DNA from: Diphasiastrum complanatum | Lineage: Eukaryota; Streptophyta; Lycopodiopsida; Lycopodiales; Lycopodiaceae | Length of the DNA: 64,000 nt | Assembly: GCA_029204225.1 (NCBI GenBank) | Contig: CM055107.1 | Coordinates: 12,444,627-12,508,626 of the forward strand | Reading direction: 5' to 3' | Part shown: in pieces, positions 60,212 through 64,000 of the stretch | Numbering within the stretch: position 1 is the stretch's first letter | Layout of the letters: the number at the start of each line of letters is the position of its first letter | Notes under the pieces: model-generated | Told to the model about the DNA's origin: nothing | Seen by the model: the letters and a program-made list of their open reading frames with translations, nothing else | Databases searched by the model: none | Position numbers and translations under genes: made by a program

Positions 60212-61170
60212 ACTAGCGTGGGCGGCGGGAAGAGGTCAGAGGAGAGTCGCCCATCTTCACCAGCCCTAACAGCAAAATTTATTGCAGGTAACCAGGAATA
60301 AGGAGGGCGGATTTCCAGCGGCTACAGGCTTCAACTTTTTTGAATTTCCTCTCAGTTTTTCAAGTTTTATGCTACAGGAAGCAATGAGCCCAATGCATCT
60401 GCTGTTTTTTTGCAAATTAACACTGCTTTATTAGGGATTTGTAGTTAGCTTTACATGTATTACTAGTTTCCAGCATAAGCAATGGTTTGAAGCCAGATTT
60501 ACAAGGTTTTTGCTATCATTGTGCTTGAAAAACAGCCATTATGCTACCAAAATTTTTCAGAAAACTTAGTTTTGCAGGTTATGACAACTACTGTAGCAAA
60601 TAGCCATAAAATCTGAAGCCAACCATCCTCCAGAATGGCTAACCTTGCAAACAAACTGTTAGTTTGTTGGAAAATGAAGCATAAACCTGAGATTCCATAG
60701 TAAGCAGCCTTGCAATCCTGTCAAACATCACCAATACTCAACAACCAACAGATTAGAGTATTTTTGCTTCTCCCAGCCTATTCCCACTGGTTTAATTAAA
60801 CCGGCTTTCAAACAGGCAATAGACAACATTCAAAATACAATAACCGTTTTCTTTTAAAAGAACAAAAAATTGTAGGAAAAAATCCAGCAACCTATAAAGT
60901 AACTGTTGCTTTCACAAAAATGCAAACCACAGAGTAATCGGCAACAACAGAATTGACACATATTTCCTTCCAAGAAACCAATTCGAAAAGCACAAAAATG
61001 GACCAATTGTGAGCCTGGTAGTGCACTTACCACACAATCGATTGCAATTCGAAAATTATTTCCAACAGGAAGAAAATCCCACAATTCCACCGTTTGTTGC
61101 TTACTCCGTCGGATTCTCAAGAAAATGTCGAGATTTCCACTCAGCACTTTCGATGGTAAATCCTGCTTAG
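59771..61170 (+). other. Unrelated insert inside the gypsy element, promoter/leader-like
   Basis: At the place of gag, protease and the RT start there is sequence without retroelement motifs. From about 60020 it is C/T-rich (CCCTCTCCCCTTTTCC), followed by GCGCGCGCGAGAGAG (microsatellite 60169-60210), a GC-rich piece with CACCAGCCCTAACAGC, and GCAGGTAACC near 60287. This is the texture of a plant core promoter, 5' UTR and first donor site on the + strand, opposite to the element. I infer capture of a host gene's 5' region. Its source is not in this window. Confidence 0.45.
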
Positions 61171-61186
61171 ACTGGCTCCGATACCA
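61171..61186 (-). promoter_or_regulatory. Primer-binding site of the gypsy element (tRNA-Met)
   Basis: Minus strand TGGTATCGGAGCCAGT, one base from the 5' LTR end; one mismatch to the initiator tRNA-Met complement. Confidence 0.88.
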
Positions 61187-61187
61187 A

Positions 61188-61680
61188 TATAAAGTCCTAC
61201 CAACATGATTCTAGCCTAAGCATACCATACAAAGCAACAACACATGGGAACCGGTGGAGGTTAAACCAACCCAACCAAACCTAGATTGTACGGATCTAGC
61301 CCCCAAGCTATGGATCAATCAAGAGTCATGGAAAGAGGAGTCACACCACCAGCATGTAGCTACTAATCACAAAATCAAGCATACACTAATGAGAGCCCAA
61401 CAGGTATACTTATACCCTCCAAGGCCCATGCACCACTAGTAGTGCACTGTGACTCCTCACTGGACACCTCTGCAGCCTATCTGGGCTACGTCAGCCAGTT
61501 TCCTAATGACTCACTGATAGACCATACCAACTCCACCATGTGTTTAGGCCTACAACCATTAAGTATAACCATGTACACATAAGGGCCCCAATTCCCTTAT
61601 AGTCACAATTAACTTATAGGTTGTTAGTCTACCGGTCCCTAGCGTGGACACGCTACCCGAGACCAGTCATGGGCATGACA
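61188..61680 (-). repeat. 5' LTR of the gypsy element
   Basis: Same sequence as 56800-57295 with a few substitutions and short gaps. Followed by the right TAGTC duplication (61681-61685). Confidence 0.93.
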
Positions 61681-61685
61681 TAGTC

Positions 61686-62121
61686 GGCAAGTCGATTCTA
61701 TTTTGAGGCAGGTCTTTGGAGGTGCTGGCATTATCAACATGCAGACCAGAATATCTGTCCCAAAGCTTTTTGAGAATGACGAAATCCTTTGGCATGATGG
61801 TGACATGCTTACCATGCACTGCCAAAAGACAAGTATCCTCAAAAAACTGGGACATAAAATCTTCTGCAGCACCCTGTAAGGCCTGCATGGCTGTCACGGC
61901 AAAACGAACATTTAGCCCAAGTGACAGAGTGACATTCCGTACAGATCGGTCGAAAGGAGCTCTAGGGATCAACAATTCAGTTGATCTCTGGAGTTTTCTG
62001 ATCTCCCTCAGCCAGACCTGCTTCCTGCCATGCCTACGGCCCCAGTACCAGGGGGAACATGGGAATGGGATGGATGTATAGTGGGTATGGCATGGGCGGT
62101 GGATTTGGTCTTGGCCATCAT
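61686..62121 (-). pseudogene. Histone H3-like start of gene B (unrecognised element, right copy)
   Basis: Minus strand from ATG at 62118 (or 62121). The first residues MAKTKSTAH resemble the H3 tail MARTKQTAR. Then PPGT lines up with RPGT before the alpha-N helix, and after a 20-bp extra stretch (about 62014-61995) that shifts the frame come LREIRKLQRSTELLI, PFDRSVRNV, LNVRFAVTAMQALQGAAEDF, FFEDTCLLAVHGKHVTIMPKD and a short end: the order and spacing of an H3 histone fold. Unlike ordinary H3 the tail is short, lysine-poor and His/Pro-rich, and the fold is much diverged. At 61686 the gypsy insertion begins. Beyond it, at 56799, the frame continues in phase into the basic tail. Known H3 would end soon after PKD, so this is an H3-like domain with a C-terminal extension. 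Likely inactive because of the frameshift. Confidence 0.82.
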
Positions 62122-62138
62122 TCTATGCCATCATTAAA

Positions 62139-62458
62139 ACAAAAAGATTGATACGAGCGTTAATTTAGATGATTGTTCTGATTTTGATCCTGTTCGAAAC
62201 AGAGCATCATTTATAGGCCCTAGAACACTCACTACCCTTTCTCCTTCTGATAAATCTTTGATCACTTTGCCTACTTATAATATAGATAATAATTCCTTTT
62301 TGACAATATTGGATATATTGAATCTTTTTGACTTCACTGAAGCTGAGACTCTTTGCATTCTGAACAAAGAGCTTGATGAATTTTTGGATATAATTGATTA
62401 TGATGCTAATGATCTTCTCCCTGGTGTTGATGATGTACATAATGATAAGTTTCCTTAG
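62139..62458 (+). pseudogene. Gene D of the unrecognised element: short acidic ORF
   Basis: Open from a TAA at 62136 to a TAG at 62456, about 106 codons, without an ATG near its start. It probably belongs to a spliced gene or has lost its start. The peptide is rich in Asp, Leu and Ile (LDDCSDFDPVRNR, LDILNLFDFTEAETLCILN, ELDEFLDIIDYDANDLLPG). Divergent from gene B, with which it may share a promoter around 62125, and convergent with gene C. An acidic, leucine-rich composition fits an activation or interaction segment, but no family is recognised. Confidence 0.4.
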
Positions 62459-62653
62459 AATCCAAAGTCAACTTGGTTTTTCACAACCAATTGTCTATTC
62501 ACCAACAATATTGACATCGAAAGGTGGACATAATATTGATGGAGAGACAGTAATCAAGGAAGACAAAGCCGAATGCGTAAGTTTTTGTATCTTATCACGT
62601 ACTAGTAGATTCATTATGTCAGATTATATACTGGAGCTTACTTTGTTTTTTAT

Positions 62654-64000
62654 CATTTCAAGAAACAATTTTTCTTGATGATTTCGCAATTCGTCGAGGA
62701 GGTGCTAGTCCCGCCATGTTGTGTACTTTTATGAAATGCCGCTCTTGCTTGCCAATGAGATTTTTCCATTCCTTGTGATAACCATATGCTAATACTTTCA
62801 CTATTTCTTGCAAAGAATGTCGAATGATGTCGTAATATGTGCTACATGTCATAAAAACACAATCTAAATCAGTACCAAAAGTATCTAATTTAATTGCACA
62901 TATTTGTTTATCATAGTGTAAAATCAAAATCTTACCATATAATGTGTTATGTGATCAACACCCCATGCACATTGAACTGCATCCACAAATTCATTGGTTG
63001 TTTTCTGTATCATTTGTACATCGGTATTTGAAAATTTATCTTTTCTCAAGTATTTCACCATGTTGTCTAACTTTTTACAAACCTCTACTTTGTGTATACG
63101 AGTAGAACCTTCTTTTTTGAAATCTTGAGTTGCTGCAATAATTTCTTTCCAAACCGTGTATTGGACCTTGGATTGTTTGCCAGAATAATTTGATAAAAAT
63201 CTTTGAGCTTTAGATCCTCCAATGCTCGGCTTGCATGGAATATTTCCTGTTTTACTTGATAGCTTATCATCTTTTTTTATTTTAACGTGGCCTTTATGTA
63301 AGCCAATACATCCTCTAATCTAGAAATAGCTTCTTTCGCAGAGGCCTCTGGCTCAGATTTCCATGCAAATAAGATGTGAAGATAAATTATTTTTTCTATA
63401 ATACGCACCTCCGCATGCAATGTACAGATATGAACATTTCGTAGAGGAATCGGTAGTACAGGTTTCCAATTAAAATCTTCTCGATCTCTTGATATTCCTA
63501 TACGCCTTGTCATGTCTTTTGCTGTTTTCATGCAGCAGTACAAACAAGGGTGTTCAGAGTTAGTGCCATGAGATACATTGAACATACATTTTAATGTCTT
63601 CAGATCTTCTGCTAAATGCCATTCAATGTTGAAAGTGCCAAATCCAGGAATATTGAGTGGAACTCCCTCCATGTGATTTTTTATGGTGGCAGGATATGAT
63701 GTTCTATTAAATATCCATGAGAGAATGTCGTGGTCTTCTTTCAGCACCTATAAGAGAATACAAAAACATGATTAGCCTCATCATATTAACACAGAGAAGA
63801 TTTTCATATGAAATCCATTTTTAAATGATTATTTCTATTTATTATGCAAAGGAACTGCTATACCTGAAATGCTGCCAACCATCAGATATCATTTTCTGAT
63901 TGAACACTGAAATTGAGGCCTTCTGAGTCTTCTGAATTTGAAAGTGCTCCATTCATGATCGTGAGATTGACTCTTTCCATTTTTTGTCCTTTTATAATTT
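62654..64000 (-). pseudogene. Gene C of the unrecognised element, right copy: transposase-like
   Basis: Runs off the right edge. Minus-strand exons: before about 63865 (GQKMERVNLTIMNGALSNSE; one in-frame TGA before WLAAFQ), 63750-62936, and 62841-62654, with GT-AG introns between. Motifs: FNIEWHLAEDLKTLKCMFNV with a candidate catalytic Asp, HPCLYCCMKT (C-x2-C type), PLRNVHICTLHAEVRIIEKI, and SQGMEKSHWQARAAFHKSTQ with a candidate catalytic Glu near the end. Asp...Cys pair...His...Glu in this order is typical of DDE-type transposases with a zinc-binding insertion, but I cannot name the superfamily. A 10-bp deletion near 63295 shifts the frame. The other copy (44525-46141) retains those bases. 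Confidence 0.5.

Larger units (their letters stand above)
56800..61680 (-). mobile_element. Ty3/gypsy chromovirus-type element, complete ends, internally rearranged
   Basis: Minus-strand element of 4881 bp bounded by LTRs of 496 and 493 bp that differ by few bases, a perfect TAGTC target duplication, a PBS next to the right LTR and a PPT next to the left LTR. Pol from mid-RT to a chromodomain-like end is present (57330-59770), but gag, protease and the RT start are replaced by 1.4 kb of unrelated sequence (59771-61170). It lies inside gene B of the unrecognised element, between the histone-like part and the basic tail. Near-identical LTRs suggest fairly recent insertion, possibly moved by enzymes from a full relative. 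Confidence 0.93.

Noticed and set aside
57405-61147. A full autonomous gypsy element
   Set aside because: Although LTRs, PBS, PPT and target duplication are complete, gag, protease and the RT start are missing and pol has several stops.
61667-62121. A normal, functional nuclear H3 or CENH3 gene
   Set aside because: The frame is shifted by a 20-bp extra stretch, the tail is unlike plant H3 tails, a gypsy element splits the gene, and the frame runs on far beyond the usual H3 end.

Overview
The window is nuclear DNA from a land plant with a large, repeat-rich genome. The evidence is one spliced plant-type YTH-domain gene, plant-style Ty1/copia and Ty3/gypsy elements primed by initiator tRNA-Met, and long GA, CA and AT microsatellites. 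I cannot name the species. No bacterial, phage or CRISPR feature is present. Apart from the YTH gene, nearly every coding stretch is a decayed transposable element.

Layout. 1-9000: gypsy pol fragment, a broken roughly 3 kb accessory reading frame (structured N-terminus, Ser/Thr/Pro-rich middle, coiled coil), an LTR, copia scraps and a duplicated copia-associated reading frame. 10279-16915: the one convincing host gene, an EVOLUTIONARILY CONSERVED C-TERMINAL REGION (ECT/YTHDF-type) m6A reader with nine coding exons, tandem repeats in intron 1 and a tRNA-derived SINE in intron 7. 17000-22900: non-coding sequence, minisatellite-like repeats, an inverted copy of the 4752 LTR and a hairpin-forming repeat. 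22903-34370: copia fragments on both strands and a reverse-strand reading frame that may be a Penelope-like reverse transcriptase remnant. 34438-46141 and 54036-64000: two copies, in the same orientation, of an element I do not recognise. 47100-53100: further copia ends, a LINE C-terminus and microsatellites.

The unrecognised element is the main result. It carries gene A (+, unknown), gene B (-), gene D (+, short, acidic) and gene C (-, transposase-like, with a Cys pair and candidate acidic catalytic residues). In the right-hand copy gene B begins with a histone H3-like domain: an N-terminus resembling the H3 tail, the alpha-N segment, and a histone fold ending in the H3-type FEDT...VTIMPKD signature. 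A basic, then acidic, tail follows, and then a spliced C-terminal part. The right-hand gene B is split by a 4.9 kb chromovirus-type gypsy element with matching LTRs, PBS, PPT and a perfect 5-bp target duplication (TAGTC). Ignoring that insertion, the histone reading frame runs on in phase into the basic tail. Both copies of the host element have frameshifts and nested insertions, so neither looks active here.

The inserted gypsy element has lost gag, protease and part of RT. In their place is 1.4 kb that looks like a host promoter and leader. Another retroelement (42124-44164) keeps an uninterrupted protease-plus-Gln-rich reading frame and an LTR very dense in CATGCA/TGCATG (RY) motifs.
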